The notes under the pieces: model-generated
The model's input: only the letters and a program-made list of their open reading frames with translations
Told to the model about the DNA's origin: nothing
Database searches by the model: none
Position numbers and translations under genes: made by a program
Source: Burkholderiales bacterium
GTDB taxonomy: Bacteria; Pseudomonadota; Gammaproteobacteria; Burkholderiales; Burkholderiaceae_C
NCBI GenBank assembly: GCA_016702555.1
Contig: JADJDV010000006.1
Span: 620,001-684,000 of the forward strand
Direction of reading: 5' to 3'
Length of the DNA: 64,000 nt
Shown: piece by piece, positions 8,597 through 16,746 of the stretch
How positions within the stretch are numbered: the stretch's first letter is position 1
Layout of the letters: every line of letters begins with the position of its first letter

Positions 8597-9613
8597 TCAA
8601 CGCCGCATTTGCAGCGCGCCCGGGTTGACGATGTTGGTCGGCGTGCCGCGCAAGTAGTTGACGACGTTGTCGAAGGCGGCGCTGAAGTAGAGCTCGTAGG
8701 TGTCCTGCTCGACGTAGCCGATGTGCGGCGTGCAGATGCAGTTCTCCAGCCGCAGCAGCGCGTGGCCTTGCAGGATCGGCTCGGTCTCGAACACGTCCAC
8801 CGCCGCCATGCCGGGGCGGCCGCGGTTGAGCGCGCCGACCAGCGCATCGGGCTCGATCAGTTCGGCGCGCGAGGTGTTGACCAGCAGTGCGGTCGGCTTC
8901 ATGCGGCTCAGGTCCTCCAGCTTGACGATGGCGCGCGTGGCGTCGACCAGACGCAGGTGCAGCGACAGCACGTCGGACAGCGCAAAGAACTCGGCCCGCG
9001 TCGGCGCCGCGTGGTAACCGTCGGCGCGTGCGCGCGCCATCGATTCTGGCGAACCCCAGACCATCACCTGCATGCCGAAGGCGCGGCCGTAGCCGGCCAC
9101 CAACTGGCCGATCTTGCCGTAGCCCCAGATGCCCAGCGTGCGCCCGCGCAGCACCTGCCCGAGGCCGAAGTTGGGCGGCATCGAGGCCGTCTTCAGCCCC
9201 GACTGCTGCCAGGCGCCATGCTTGAGGTTGCCGATGTACTGCGGCAGGCGCCGCATGGCAGCCATCACCAGCGCCCAGGTCAGCTCGGCCGGCGCCACCG
9301 GCGAGCCGACGCCCTCGGCCACGGCAATGCCGCGCTCGGTGCAGGCGGCGATGTCGATGTGGCTGCCGACACGGCTGGTCTGCGAGATCATCTTCAGCTT
9401 GGGCAGCTTCTCGATCAGCTGGCGCGTGATCTGCGTGCGCTCGCGGATCAGCACCAGCACCTCGGCGTCGCGCAGGCGCACCGCCAGCTGCCCCAGCCCC
9501 TTGACGTTGTTGGTGTAGACCTTGGCCGGGTAGGCCTCCAGCTTGGACGCGCAGGCGAGCTTGCGCACGGCGTCCTGATAATCGTCGAGGATCACGATGT
9601 TCATGCCGCGCAT
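8597..9613 (-). CDS. D-2-hydroxyacid dehydrogenase family protein
   Basis: The 338-aa protein has the split catalytic domain typical of the family and a central NAD-binding domain with GRTLGIWGYGKIGQLVA. The active-site Arg lies in LLVNTSRAELI, a Glu in VFETEPI, and the His in CTPHIGYVEQD. It reduces or oxidises a 2-hydroxyacid with NAD(P). The ATG at 9604 (MNIVILDDYQ) is an alternative start; neither start has a clear ribosome site. The substrate cannot be told from sequence. Confidence 0.9.
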   Translation of the reverse strand: MRGMNIVILDDYQDAVRKLACASKLEAYPAKVYTNNVKGLGQLAVRLRDAEVLVLIRERTQITRQLIEKLPKLKMISQTSRVGSHIDIAACTERGIAVAEGVGSPVAPAELTWALVMAAMRRLPQYIGNLKHGAWQQSGLKTASMPPNFGLGQVLRGRTLGIWGYGKIGQLVAGYGRAFGMQVMVWGSPESMARARADGYHAAPTRAEFFALSDVLSLHLRLVDATRAIVKLEDLSRMKPTALLVNTSRAELIEPDALVGALNRGRPGMAAVDVFETEPILQGHALLRLENCICTPHIGYVEQDTYELYFSAAFDNVVNYLRGTPTNIVNPGALQMRR

Positions 9614-9696
9614 TGTGCCTGCGCCGCTGTCCGGCGGGCGCGCGCTGTCACGCCGCCACGGGGTGAATGTGCGCAGGTGCGGCGTGGCGGAACCGC

Positions 9697-10035
9697 TCAG
9701 GCGCGGCGTGCCAGTTCGGCCGCGGTTTCGGCGGCGGCCAGGCGTTCCAGCTCGGCGCAGACGTCGATCAGCCGCCCCGAGATGCGCAGCCGCGCCGCCG
9801 GCAGCGGAGCGCCGGCATCGCCGCTTGGCCGCGTGACGCGCACGCTGTGCGCCGGGTTGACGGGCGCCGCATCATTGCTGGCCCGGGCCAGCCGCTCGGC
9901 CACGCGCCGGTGCGCCATGGCCGACCAGTTGGCCGGCGTGCCTTGAATGACGGCAGCGGCGCGCGCGCGGGCCGGCCGTGGCCGGCGGTAGCTGGGCACC
10001 AGGTAATCGGCCAATTGGATGATGTTCGTTCCCAT
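9697..10035 (-). CDS. Hypothetical protein (112 aa)
   Basis: I know no family for it. The start at 10035 (MGTNIIQLADYLVPSYRR) follows AAAGG and is more convincing than the longer open frame. The protein is basic and Ala/Arg-rich, and its C-terminal half looks helical (LIDVCAELERLAAAETAAEL). There is no signal peptide. It lies downstream of lexA on the same strand with a 165-bp gap, so it may or may not share its control. Confidence 0.6.
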   Translation of the reverse strand: MGTNIIQLADYLVPSYRRPRPARARAAAVIQGTPANWSAMAHRRVAERLARASNDAAPVNPAHSVRVTRPSGDAGAPLPAARLRISGRLIDVCAELERLAAAETAAELARRA

Positions 10036-10200
10036 GTAAAACCTTTCTAACCTTGGAGGTTGGACACAGGCGAGATTCGATGGAAAGAGGCAGTGGGCCT
10101 CTTTCGGTTGCGCTGCCGCAGGGTGTGTGCGATGACGGGATGGCTGCCGCCCCCGCGTCGCCTGCACGCCCGCCACCTGCGGCGGTGCAAAAGACCGGGC

Positions 10201-10866
10201 TTACATCAGCATGCTGTTGCGGATCAGGCCGACGGCCAGGCCCTCGATCTCGAATGGCTCGCCCGGCCGCACCACGATGGTGGGGTAGTCGGGGTTCTCG
10301 GCGTGCAGTTCGATCTGGTCCTTATGCCGGTGAAAGCGCTTCACGGTGACGTCGTCGCCCAGGCGCGCCACCACGATCTGCCCGTTGCGCGCGTCGCGCG
10401 TGGCCTGCACCGCCAGCAGGTCGCCGTCCATGATGCCGGCGTCACGCATCGACATGCCGCGCACGCGCAGCAGGTAGTCGGGGCGGCTTGCGAACAGGGT
10501 GGGCTCGAGGTGGTAGGTCTGGTCGACATGCTCTTGGGCCAGGATCGGTGAGCCGGCGGCGACACGGCCGACCAGCGGCAGCGCGAGCTGGTCCATGCCC
10601 GGCAGCGGCAGGCTGAAGCCGCCTGCGCGCCCGTCGGGGCGCCCCGCGCCCTTGAGCCGGATGCCGCGCGAGGTGCCGCTGACCAGCTCGATCACGCCCT
10701 TGCGCGCCAGCGCCTGCAGGTGCTCTTCGGCCGCGTTGGCCGACTTGAAGCCGAGTTGCGCCGCGATCTCGGCGCGCGTGGGCGGCGCACCGGTGCTGGC
10801 GATGGCGTGCTGCACGAGCTGCAGGACCTGCTGCTGGCGGGCGGTGAGCTTGGGCGTGTCACTCAT
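10201..10866 (-). CDS. lexA: LexA repressor (SOS regulator)
   Basis: The 221-aa protein has an N-terminal winged helix (LTARQQQVLQLVQHAI; PPTRAEIAAQLGF) and a C-terminal S24-type peptidase domain. The self-cleavage bond is in GRVAAGSP (about A104-G105). The catalytic Ser139 is in RVRGMSMRD and Lys176 in VTVKRF. RecA filaments trigger cleavage and derepress SOS genes. Two CTGT-N8-CCAG sites 31-65 bp upstream of the ATG indicate autoregulation. Confidence 0.98.
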   Translation of the reverse strand: MSDTPKLTARQQQVLQLVQHAIASTGAPPTRAEIAAQLGFKSANAAEEHLQALARKGVIELVSGTSRGIRLKGAGRPDGRAGGFSLPLPGMDQLALPLVGRVAAGSPILAQEHVDQTYHLEPTLFASRPDYLLRVRGMSMRDAGIMDGDLLAVQATRDARNGQIVVARLGDDVTVKRFHRHKDQIELHAENPDYPTIVVRPGEPFEIEGLAVGLIRNSMLM

Positions 10867-10896
10867 GGCGGGCCTTCCAAGACGAAATGCGTAAAC

Positions 10897-10931
10897 CTGT
10901 GTTGATATCCAGTAACTGTATTTTTGACCAG
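10897..10931 (-). promoter_or_regulatory. Two tandem LexA (SOS) boxes upstream of lexA
   Basis: CTGT-gttgatat-CCAG at 10897-10912 and CTGT-atttttga-CCAG at 10916-10931 each fit the proteobacterial SOS box CTGT-N8-ACAG with one mismatch. They sit 3 bp apart, 31-65 bp upstream of the lexA start. Both show the same half-site deviation (CCAG), which argues against chance. Confidence 0.8.
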
Positions 10932-11025
10932 TTTTCCTGTTTATGCAAGCGGTGGTTCATGCGCGCCATGAAAAAAGGGCCTTCGCGAACGAAGGCCCTT
11001 GCCGGTGGGGGAGGAGTAGACGCCG

Positions 11026-11683
11026 TCAGCTGGCCAGCGCCTGCAGCGCGCGCGCCGTGATTTCCTCCACCGTGCCGCTGCCGCTGATGGCGCGGTACTT
11101 GGGCGCGGCGGCGGGATCCTTGGCGGCCCAGCCACCGTAGTAGTCGACCAGCGGACGGGTTTGCTGGTCGTACACCTCCAGGCGCTTGCGCACGGTTTCC
11201 TCCTTTGTCATCGTCTCGCTGCACCAGCGGCTCGCCGGTGACGTCGTCCTTGCCTTCGGCCTTGGGCGGGTTGTAGCGCAGGTGGTAGGTGCGGCCCGAG
11301 GCCGGGTGGCTGCGGCGACCGCTCATGCGCTCGATGATGGCGTCGAAGGGCACGTCGATCTCCAGCACGTAGTCGAGCTTGACGCCTGCCGCCTTCATCG
11401 CCTCGGCCTGAGGAATGGTGCGCGGGAAGCCGTCGAACAGGAAGCCGTTGGCGCAGTCGGGCTGCGTGATGCGCTTCTTCACCAGGTTGATGATCAGGTC
11501 GTCGCTCACCAGGCCGCCGGATTCCATCACGCTCTTGGCCTGCAGGCCCAGCGGCGTGCCGGCCTTGACGGCGGCGCGCAGCATGTCGCCGGTGGAGATC
11601 TGCGGGATGCCGTACTGCTGGCAGATGAAGGTGGCTTGCGTGCCCTTGCCGGCGCCCGGGGCGCCCAGAAGAATCAGTTTCAT
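11026..11683 (-). CDS. adk: Adenylate kinase, frameshifted as sequenced
   Basis: The first frame, from the ATG at 11683 with AAGGA upstream, gives MKLILLGAPGAGKGTQATF (P-loop), FDGFPRTIPQAEA (NMP-binding) and the lid segment GRTYHLRYNPPK. At RDDDK the frame shifts. The remainder, KEETVRKRLEVYDQQTRPL onward to the TGA at 11026, is read one base over. One extra A in the AAA at 11204-11206 explains it; removing it gives a normal 218-aa protein. Adk interconverts ATP, AMP and ADP and is essential, so a sequence error is more likely than a dead gene. Confidence 0.93.
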
Positions 11684-11808
11684 CGTGTTCCTTGGGTGGA
11701 GTGGCGGGAGGGTCGGGACGTCGGCCGCGCGACCATCCCCGGACGTTCGATTCGAGAATATCACGCGAGGCCCTGCGCCTGGCTGACGGAGCGCAGGAAT
11801 GTCCCCGC

Positions 11809-12564
11809 TCAGCCGAACAGCGCGCGCACGCGGGCCAGGTCTTCCGGCGTGTCGACGCCGGGGCCGGGCGCCGTGGGCGCCAGATGCACGGCGATGCGGT
11901 GGCCATGCCACAGTGCGCGCAGTTGCTCAAGCGCCTCACACTGCTCCAGCGGCGCCGGTGGCAGCGCCGGAAACGCGCGCAGAAAACCGGCGCGGTAGGC
12001 ATAGATGCCGATGTGGCGCAGCGGCGCCGGCTGTGTCGGCAACGCCGTCACCCCCTGCGCGAAGCCGTCGCGCCACCAGGGCAGCGGCGCACGCGAGAAG
12101 GTCAATGCCAGGCCCTGGGCGTCGGTGATCACCTTCACCACGTTGGGGTTGGTGAACTCCACCACGCTCGCTATCGGGTGCGCCGCCGTCGCCATGCGCG
12201 CCAGCGGCTGGGCCACCAGCAGCTGCGCCACGGCATCGATCAGCGCCGGGTCGATCAGCGGCTCGTCGCCCTGCACGTTGACCACCACGTCGTCGCCGTC
12301 CAGGCCAAGCAACTCGCAGGCCTCGGCCAGGCGATCGCTGCCGCTCGGGTGGTCGGCGCGCGTGGCGACGGCGCGCACGCCGTGCGCGGCGCAGGCGTCC
12401 AGAATGGCCGGTGCGTCGGCGGCCACCACCACCTGCGCCGCGCCCGACGCTTCGGCCCGCTCGGCCACCCGCACCACCATCGGCTTGCCGGCGATGTCGG
12501 CCAGCGGCTTGTCGGGCAGGCGGGTGGAGGCCAGGCGCGCCGGGATCAGAACGGTGAACGTCAT
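11809..12564 (-). CDS. kdsB: 3-deoxy-manno-octulosonate cytidylyltransferase
   Basis: The 251-aa enzyme begins MTFTVLIPARLASTRLPDKP, with the nucleotide-binding RLASTRLPDKPL motif. It also has HPSGSDRLAEA, VVNVQGDEPLIDP and RHIGIYAYRAGFL. It activates Kdo as CMP-Kdo for lipopolysaccharide core synthesis in the cytoplasm. An upstream in-frame ATG at 12594 would add ten unusual residues, so 12564 is preferred. It normally follows lpxK and the Trm112 gene; here an esterase gene separates them. Confidence 0.95.
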   Translation of the reverse strand: MTFTVLIPARLASTRLPDKPLADIAGKPMVVRVAERAEASGAAQVVVAADAPAILDACAAHGVRAVATRADHPSGSDRLAEACELLGLDGDDVVVNVQGDEPLIDPALIDAVAQLLVAQPLARMATAAHPIASVVEFTNPNVVKVITDAQGLALTFSRAPLPWWRDGFAQGVTALPTQPAPLRHIGIYAYRAGFLRAFPALPPAPLEQCEALEQLRALWHGHRIAVHLAPTAPGPGVDTPEDLARVRALFG

Positions 12565-12652
12565 GGGGCACACCCGGTCATGCGCGCATGGCACGCCGGG
12601 TGGTCATGACAGGCCGCGCCAGCGCGGGCGCGGGTTTGCCAACCGGATCGGT

Positions 12653-14425
12653 TCACTGCACCGAGATCTGCTTGGCGCTTGCGCTGGCGTCGAAGATCAG
12701 TTTGCCCGGCCAGTTCGGCCAGGACACGCCCAGCGCGGCGTGGTTCGGGTTGCCGGTGCGCGCGAACGCGGCCAGGGTCCCCACCATCGCGTCCGACAGG
12801 GCCAGCCGGCCGGCCTGGTTGGCATCGCTGACGATCACGTTCGAATACAGCGAGGGACCGAAGTTGCCGAACAGGAAGGGCAGATCGAAGGCGTGCGCCG
12901 CACCGTACACGTCGTTCCAGGGGGCAGGCTCCTGCTTCCAGTCGAAGCGGTAGCTCCAGACCTGGTTCGGTGTCTGGGTGACGAGCGAATTCAGCAGGTT
13001 GTCGCGCAGCGCGACGAAGAACTTGGTATCCAGATCGGCGATCGCGGGATCGTAGACCGCGCCATCGGCGTAGGCGGGGTGAATGATGTCGCCGAACGTC
13101 GCCGCCTTGGCCTTGGCGGCGTCGAACAGGATCGGGAACAGCTGCGCATCCGGCAGCTTGATGCCCGGCGGGTGGCCAACCAGCGGCAGGAAGGACGACA
13201 GCAGCTTGGATTCGCTGTGCGCCAGCCCCGCCAGCACCGGCACCTTGGTGTAGTTGCCAGCCAGGATGGCGGCGATCGGGTCGGTGGCGACCACGGTGCC
13301 CTCGGGGATCGGGCCCGAGCCGGTGGTGTTGGGCATGCCGCCCACGGTCTTCAGGCCGACCTTGAGGATGGTGCTGGCCGACTTGCCGCGCAGGTAGGCG
13401 GCGATATCGGCGTTGGAATGCGCGCCGACCCAGGCCGTGGCGGTGGCCGCGTCCGCGGCGGTGCCGTCGTCGACCAGCAGCTTGAGCAGCAACATGCCGG
13501 ACAGCAACTCGTAGGTCGGCGCGGGCGTCAACGCGGCGATGTAGCCGTTGTTGCCGGCGAGGTTGTTGGCCGGTTGCGGAAAGCCCGGGCTGGTGGCGAC
13601 CGAGATGCCGCCCGACAAGGGCACCAGCTTGTGGAACAGCCCGGTCGCGCGCTGGCCCGGCGCCGTCAGCACCGCCAGGATGTTGATCGCGCCCGCCGAC
13701 TGGCCCGACAGGGTGACGTTGTTCTTGTCGCCGCCGAAGCTGGCGATGTTGCCCTGGACGAACTTGAGCGCCTGGATGATGTCGAGCACCGCGTAGTTGC
13801 CCGACTGGTCGTCGGCGGTCAGCGTCGGATCCACGGCCTTGTCGCGCAACGCGGGGTGGCGGAAGAAGCCGAGCTGGCCGAGCCGGTAGTTGGCCGATAC
13901 CACCACCGCATTGGCTTTTTTCGCCAGCGCCGCGCCGTCGTACATCGGGTCGGCGCTGTAGCCGGTGATGTTGCTGCCGCCGTGGATGAACACGATCACC
14001 GGCAGGCCCTTGTCGTCGTTGGCGGGACGCCAGATGTTCAGCGACAGGCAGTCTTCGCTGCCCGGGGTGTTGCCGGTCACCAGGTTCTCGCCCACGCTGG
14101 CGTCGAAGGTGTTGGTGTTGCCCGGGCTGTACAGGCGCGGGTTCTGGATGCACGAGGCGCCGAATTGCTTGGCGTTCAGCTTGCTGCCCCACTTGGCGGG
14201 CTCGACCGGGGCCTTCCAGCGCAGCGCGCCCACCGGTGCCTTGGCGTAGGGGATGCCCTTCCAGAAGTAGGTGCCCGAGCCGGCGCTGTCATTGACGCCC
14301 TCGACCTCGCCATAGCTGGTCTCGCGTGTCTGCGGATCGCTGCCGCCCCCGCCACAGGCGCCCAGGGTCAAGGCCATGACCGCGGCGGCGACACCCAGCC
14401 GCCCGCTTTTGCTCAGCAGATTCAT
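12653..14425 (-). CDS. Carboxylesterase type B, predicted lipoprotein
   Basis: The 590-aa alpha/beta hydrolase has an N-terminal signal ending in a lipobox (LTLGAC, Cys about residue 24) followed by a Gly-rich linker, so it is probably membrane-anchored outside the cytoplasm. Family motifs are EDCLSLNIWRP, the oxyanion FIHGGSN, the nucleophile elbow SGQSAGA (Gln replaces the common Glu) and the catalytic His in YGAAHAFDLPFLF. GAGGAG precedes the ATG. It breaks the usual Trm112-kdsB neighbourhood. The ester substrate is unknown. Confidence 0.92.
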   Translation of the reverse strand: MNLLSKSGRLGVAAAVMALTLGACGGGGSDPQTRETSYGEVEGVNDSAGSGTYFWKGIPYAKAPVGALRWKAPVEPAKWGSKLNAKQFGASCIQNPRLYSPGNTNTFDASVGENLVTGNTPGSEDCLSLNIWRPANDDKGLPVIVFIHGGSNITGYSADPMYDGAALAKKANAVVVSANYRLGQLGFFRHPALRDKAVDPTLTADDQSGNYAVLDIIQALKFVQGNIASFGGDKNNVTLSGQSAGAINILAVLTAPGQRATGLFHKLVPLSGGISVATSPGFPQPANNLAGNNGYIAALTPAPTYELLSGMLLLKLLVDDGTAADAATATAWVGAHSNADIAAYLRGKSASTILKVGLKTVGGMPNTTGSGPIPEGTVVATDPIAAILAGNYTKVPVLAGLAHSESKLLSSFLPLVGHPPGIKLPDAQLFPILFDAAKAKAATFGDIIHPAYADGAVYDPAIADLDTKFFVALRDNLLNSLVTQTPNQVWSYRFDWKQEPAPWNDVYGAAHAFDLPFLFGNFGPSLYSNVIVSDANQAGRLALSDAMVGTLAAFARTGNPNHAALGVSWPNWPGKLIFDASASAKQISVQ

Positions 14426-14562
14426 CTCGGTTTGCTCCTCGTGGTGTTGATCGCGCTGACCAGGCCGCGCGCCACCGCATCGTAATGCGCCGGCAGGTGC
14501 GCTTCAATCCCTTGCGGACGCTGGCCGAAAAGAGGACTGGGTCGAATCCTGCCGCAGGCCGT

Positions 14563-14772
14563 TCAGCCCACCAGCGGCGTGCGTGCGGGCAGCGCATCCA
14601 GTTCCTCATCCGACAGCGTGCGCGCTTCGCTTTCGAGCATGATCGGAATGCCGTCGCGGATCGAGTAGGCGAGGCGCGCCGAGCGTGAGATCAGCTCGCT
14701 CTTGTCGCGGTCGAAGTCGAGCGGGCCCTTGGTGACGGGGCAGACCAGCAGTTCCAGCAGTTTGGGGTCCAT
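14563..14772 (-). CDS. Trm112 family protein (YcaR-like)
   Basis: The 69-aa protein starts MDPKLLELLVCPVTKGPL, with the short Trm112 zinc-ribbon-like fold. One cysteine remains in CPVTKG. SRSARLAYSIRDGIPIML is the family signature. Such proteins sit between lpxK and kdsB in many proteobacteria; by homology they may activate methyltransferases, but the bacterial role is unclear. The gene begins just after the remains of an SMR gene. Confidence 0.92.
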   Translation of the reverse strand: MDPKLLELLVCPVTKGPLDFDRDKSELISRSARLAYSIRDGIPIMLESEARTLSDEELDALPARTPLVG

Positions 14773-14773
14773 C

Positions 14774-14946
14774 TCAGTGTCCTGACGATGTCGAAGAAAG
14801 GTTCATTAGCGCCACGCCACCGATGATCAGCGCGATGCCGGTCAGCGCCGGGGCATCCACCGCGTGAAGCCGTCGCTGGCCTTGAGCGCGCTGGTGCCCA
14901 CCACCTCGGCGACGATGGCGGCGGTGAGCAGCAGCCAGGGCTTCAT
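14774..14946 (-). pseudogene. SMR-family multidrug efflux gene remnant with internal deletion
   Basis: The 5' end reads MKPWLLLTAAIVAEVVGT and SALKASDGFTR, the first membrane helix and conserved Glu of small multidrug resistance transporters. After CGG at about 14884 the sequence jumps out of frame to a perfect SMR C-terminus, DAPALTGIALIIGGVALMN, ending at a TGA at 14774-14776. Helices 2 and 3 are missing: 173 bp remain of a gene normally near 330 bp. The start overlaps the VOC gene stop. It cannot make a transporter. Confidence 0.85.
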
Positions 14947-15323
14947 CGCGCGGCGGCCGGATAGACGCTGACCTCGATCAGGTTGCCGTCCGGGTCGTTG
15001 AAGTACACCGACTCGATTGGCCCCTGAGCGCCGGATTTGGCGACCGGGCCTTCCAGCAGCGATACGCCCTCGGCGGCCAGATGGGCCATGACATCGGCCA
15101 GCGCCCAGTCGGTGATCAGGCACAGATCGCCCGAGCCGACACCGGCGCGGTTGCGCAGCTCTTGCCCCAGCGTCTGCAGGTTGATCTTCTGCTGGCCCAG
15201 TTTGAGCGCGCGCCGGCCGCCGGCAAAGCTGACCGGCTCCATGCGCAGCACGCGCTGGTAGAAGGCCACCGAACGCTCGATGTCGGCAACCGTGAGGACG
15301 ACATGGTCGATGTGCGAGATCAT
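14943..15323 (-). CDS. VOC (glyoxalase/bleomycin-resistance fold) family protein
   Basis: The 126-aa protein has the paired beta-alpha-beta modules of the vicinal oxygen chelate fold. The first module is SHIDHVVLTVADIERSVAFY, and the second ends in YFNDPDGNLIEVSVY with the C-terminal metal-ligand Glu. It may be a metal-dependent isomerase or dioxygenase; the substrate is not evident. Its ATG overlaps the lpxK stop (ATGA), so the two are translationally coupled, and its stop overlaps the start of the dead SMR gene. Confidence 0.9.
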   Translation of the reverse strand: MISHIDHVVLTVADIERSVAFYQRVLRMEPVSFAGGRRALKLGQQKINLQTLGQELRNRAGVGSGDLCLITDWALADVMAHLAAEGVSLLEGPVAKSGAQGPIESVYFNDPDGNLIEVSVYPAAAR

Positions 15324-16327
15324 GGGGCGGTGTCGGGAGGGTGCGAGGGATGATAGCCCTGCGCCGCCAGGCGCTCGTCCAGCGCGGTGAAGAAAGCGGC
15401 GGGCACGTCGAGCAGCAGCGGCGCGGCCAGCGCATCGGGGCGCAGGCGCCACAGCTTGAGCGCGTCCTTCTCGGTGCAGATCAGCGGGCCGCGGGGCAGG
15501 CTGGCGACCAGCGCCGGGTCGAACGCGCGGTGGTCGGGCAGGGCGAGGGTGCGGGCCAGCGTCAGGCCGGCGGCCTGCAGCATGGCGAAGAAGGCCTCGG
15601 GGCGGGCGATGCCGGCCAGCGCGGTGAGGGGTTGGCCGCGCAATTCGGCAAGCGGCACGCGGCTGCCGTCGGCGCGCCGGGCGTGCACGGCCAGGCGGCG
15701 GCTGGCGCGGAAGGCGCCGGGCGTGTGCGGCTGGGTCGGGCTGGGCTCGGTCCACAGCACCAGATCGACGGCGCGCGGCCAGGGCTCGCGCAGCGGGCCG
15801 GCGGGCAGCAGCCAGCCGTTGCCCACGCCGCGCGCGTCAAACACGCAGATCTCGACGTCGCGCGCCAGCGCCAGGTGTTGCAGGCCATCGTCGCAGAGCA
15901 GCAGATCGCAGTCGGGGTGCGCGGCCAGCAGCGCGCGCCCGGCCTCGGCGCGGCGCGCGGCGACGAAGACCGGCACCTTGGCGCGCTGGCGCAGCAGCAG
16001 CGGCTCGTCGCCGACGGCGCGCGGGTCGCTGTCCGGCAGCACTTCGCGGCAATCGCCCGCGTTGCGGCCGTGGCCGCGCGACAGGATGCCGGGGCGCCAG
16101 CCGCGCGCCTTGAGGTGCGCCACCACCGCCAGCGTGGTGGGCGTCTTGCCGGCGCCGCCGGCGACCACATTGCCGACCACCACCACCGGCACCGGCAGGC
16201 GCATCGGCACCGCTCGGCGCCGCTCGCGCGCCGCCAGCGCGCCGTACAGGCGGGACAGCGGCCACAGCAGGACGGCCACTGGCCCGCGCCGCGTCCAGGC
16301 GGCGCGCAGGCGGTGTTCCAGGCTCAT
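15320..16327 (-). CDS. lpxK: Tetraacyldisaccharide 4'-kinase
   Basis: The 335-aa inner-membrane-associated kinase begins MSLEHRLRAAWTRRGP. It has a hydrophobic N-terminal segment, the P-loop VVGNVVAGGAGKTPTTLAV, and LLLCDDGLQHLALARDVEI with the conserved DDGLQH. It phosphorylates the lipid A disaccharide at the 4' position. The start overlaps the exbD stop by 4 bp. The larger open frame upstream is a continuation into exbD in another frame. Confidence 0.96.
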   Translation of the reverse strand: MSLEHRLRAAWTRRGPVAVLLWPLSRLYGALAARERRRAVPMRLPVPVVVVGNVVAGGAGKTPTTLAVVAHLKARGWRPGILSRGHGRNAGDCREVLPDSDPRAVGDEPLLLRQRAKVPVFVAARRAEAGRALLAAHPDCDLLLCDDGLQHLALARDVEICVFDARGVGNGWLLPAGPLREPWPRAVDLVLWTEPSPTQPHTPGAFRASRRLAVHARRADGSRVPLAELRGQPLTALAGIARPEAFFAMLQAAGLTLARTLALPDHRAFDPALVASLPRGPLICTEKDALKLWRLRPDALAAPLLLDVPAAFFTALDERLAAQGYHPSHPPDTAP

Positions 16328-16746
16328 GGCGCGCCCAGCGCGCTGCTGGTCTGTGCCGCGAAGGTGATGCGCGTCAGCCCCTCGCGCCGCGCGGCGTCGA
16401 GCACGCTGATGACCGCCTGCACCGGCGCCGCGGCGTCGGCGCTGACCACGAGCACGCTGCCCTCGACCGCCAGCGGGCGCAGCGCCTGTGCCACCGCCTC
16501 GACGCCGCGCGCCGTCAGCGGGGTGCGGTTGATGGCGTAGCGGCCATCGGCGGCAATGGCGACGACGATCTCCTGCGGCCGCTCGCGCAGCGCCTCGGCA
16601 TCGGCCACCGGCAGGCTCAGTTGCAGCTCGGTGAAGCGGCTGTAGGTGGTGGTCAGCATCAGGAAGATCAGGATCACCAGCAGCACGTCGATGAAGGGGA
16701 TCAGGTTGATCTCCGGCTCTTCCGGGCGCTGTCGGCCGAACTTCAT
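16324..16746 (-). CDS. exbD: ExbD/TolR family biopolymer transport protein
   Basis: The 140-aa protein has a short cytosolic N-terminus (EEPEINLIPFIDVLLVIL), a single transmembrane helix containing the conserved Asp (FIDVLLVILIFLML), and a periplasmic domain. With ExbB it forms the proton-driven motor that energises TonB-dependent outer-membrane uptake. It overlaps both exbB and lpxK by 4 bp. Confidence 0.95.
   Translation of the reverse strand: MKFGRQRPEEPEINLIPFIDVLLVILIFLMLTTTYSRFTELQLSLPVADAEALRERPQEIVVAIAADGRYAINRTPLTARGVEAVAQALRPLAVEGSVLVVSADAAAPVQAVISVLDAARREGLTRITFAAQTSSALGAP

Noticed and set aside
12005..14485. Plus-strand 826-aa open frame over kdsB and the esterase
   Set aside because: It is antisense to two clear genes, has no recognisable domain and shows the Arg/Ala/Gly-rich composition of a GC-rich shadow frame.
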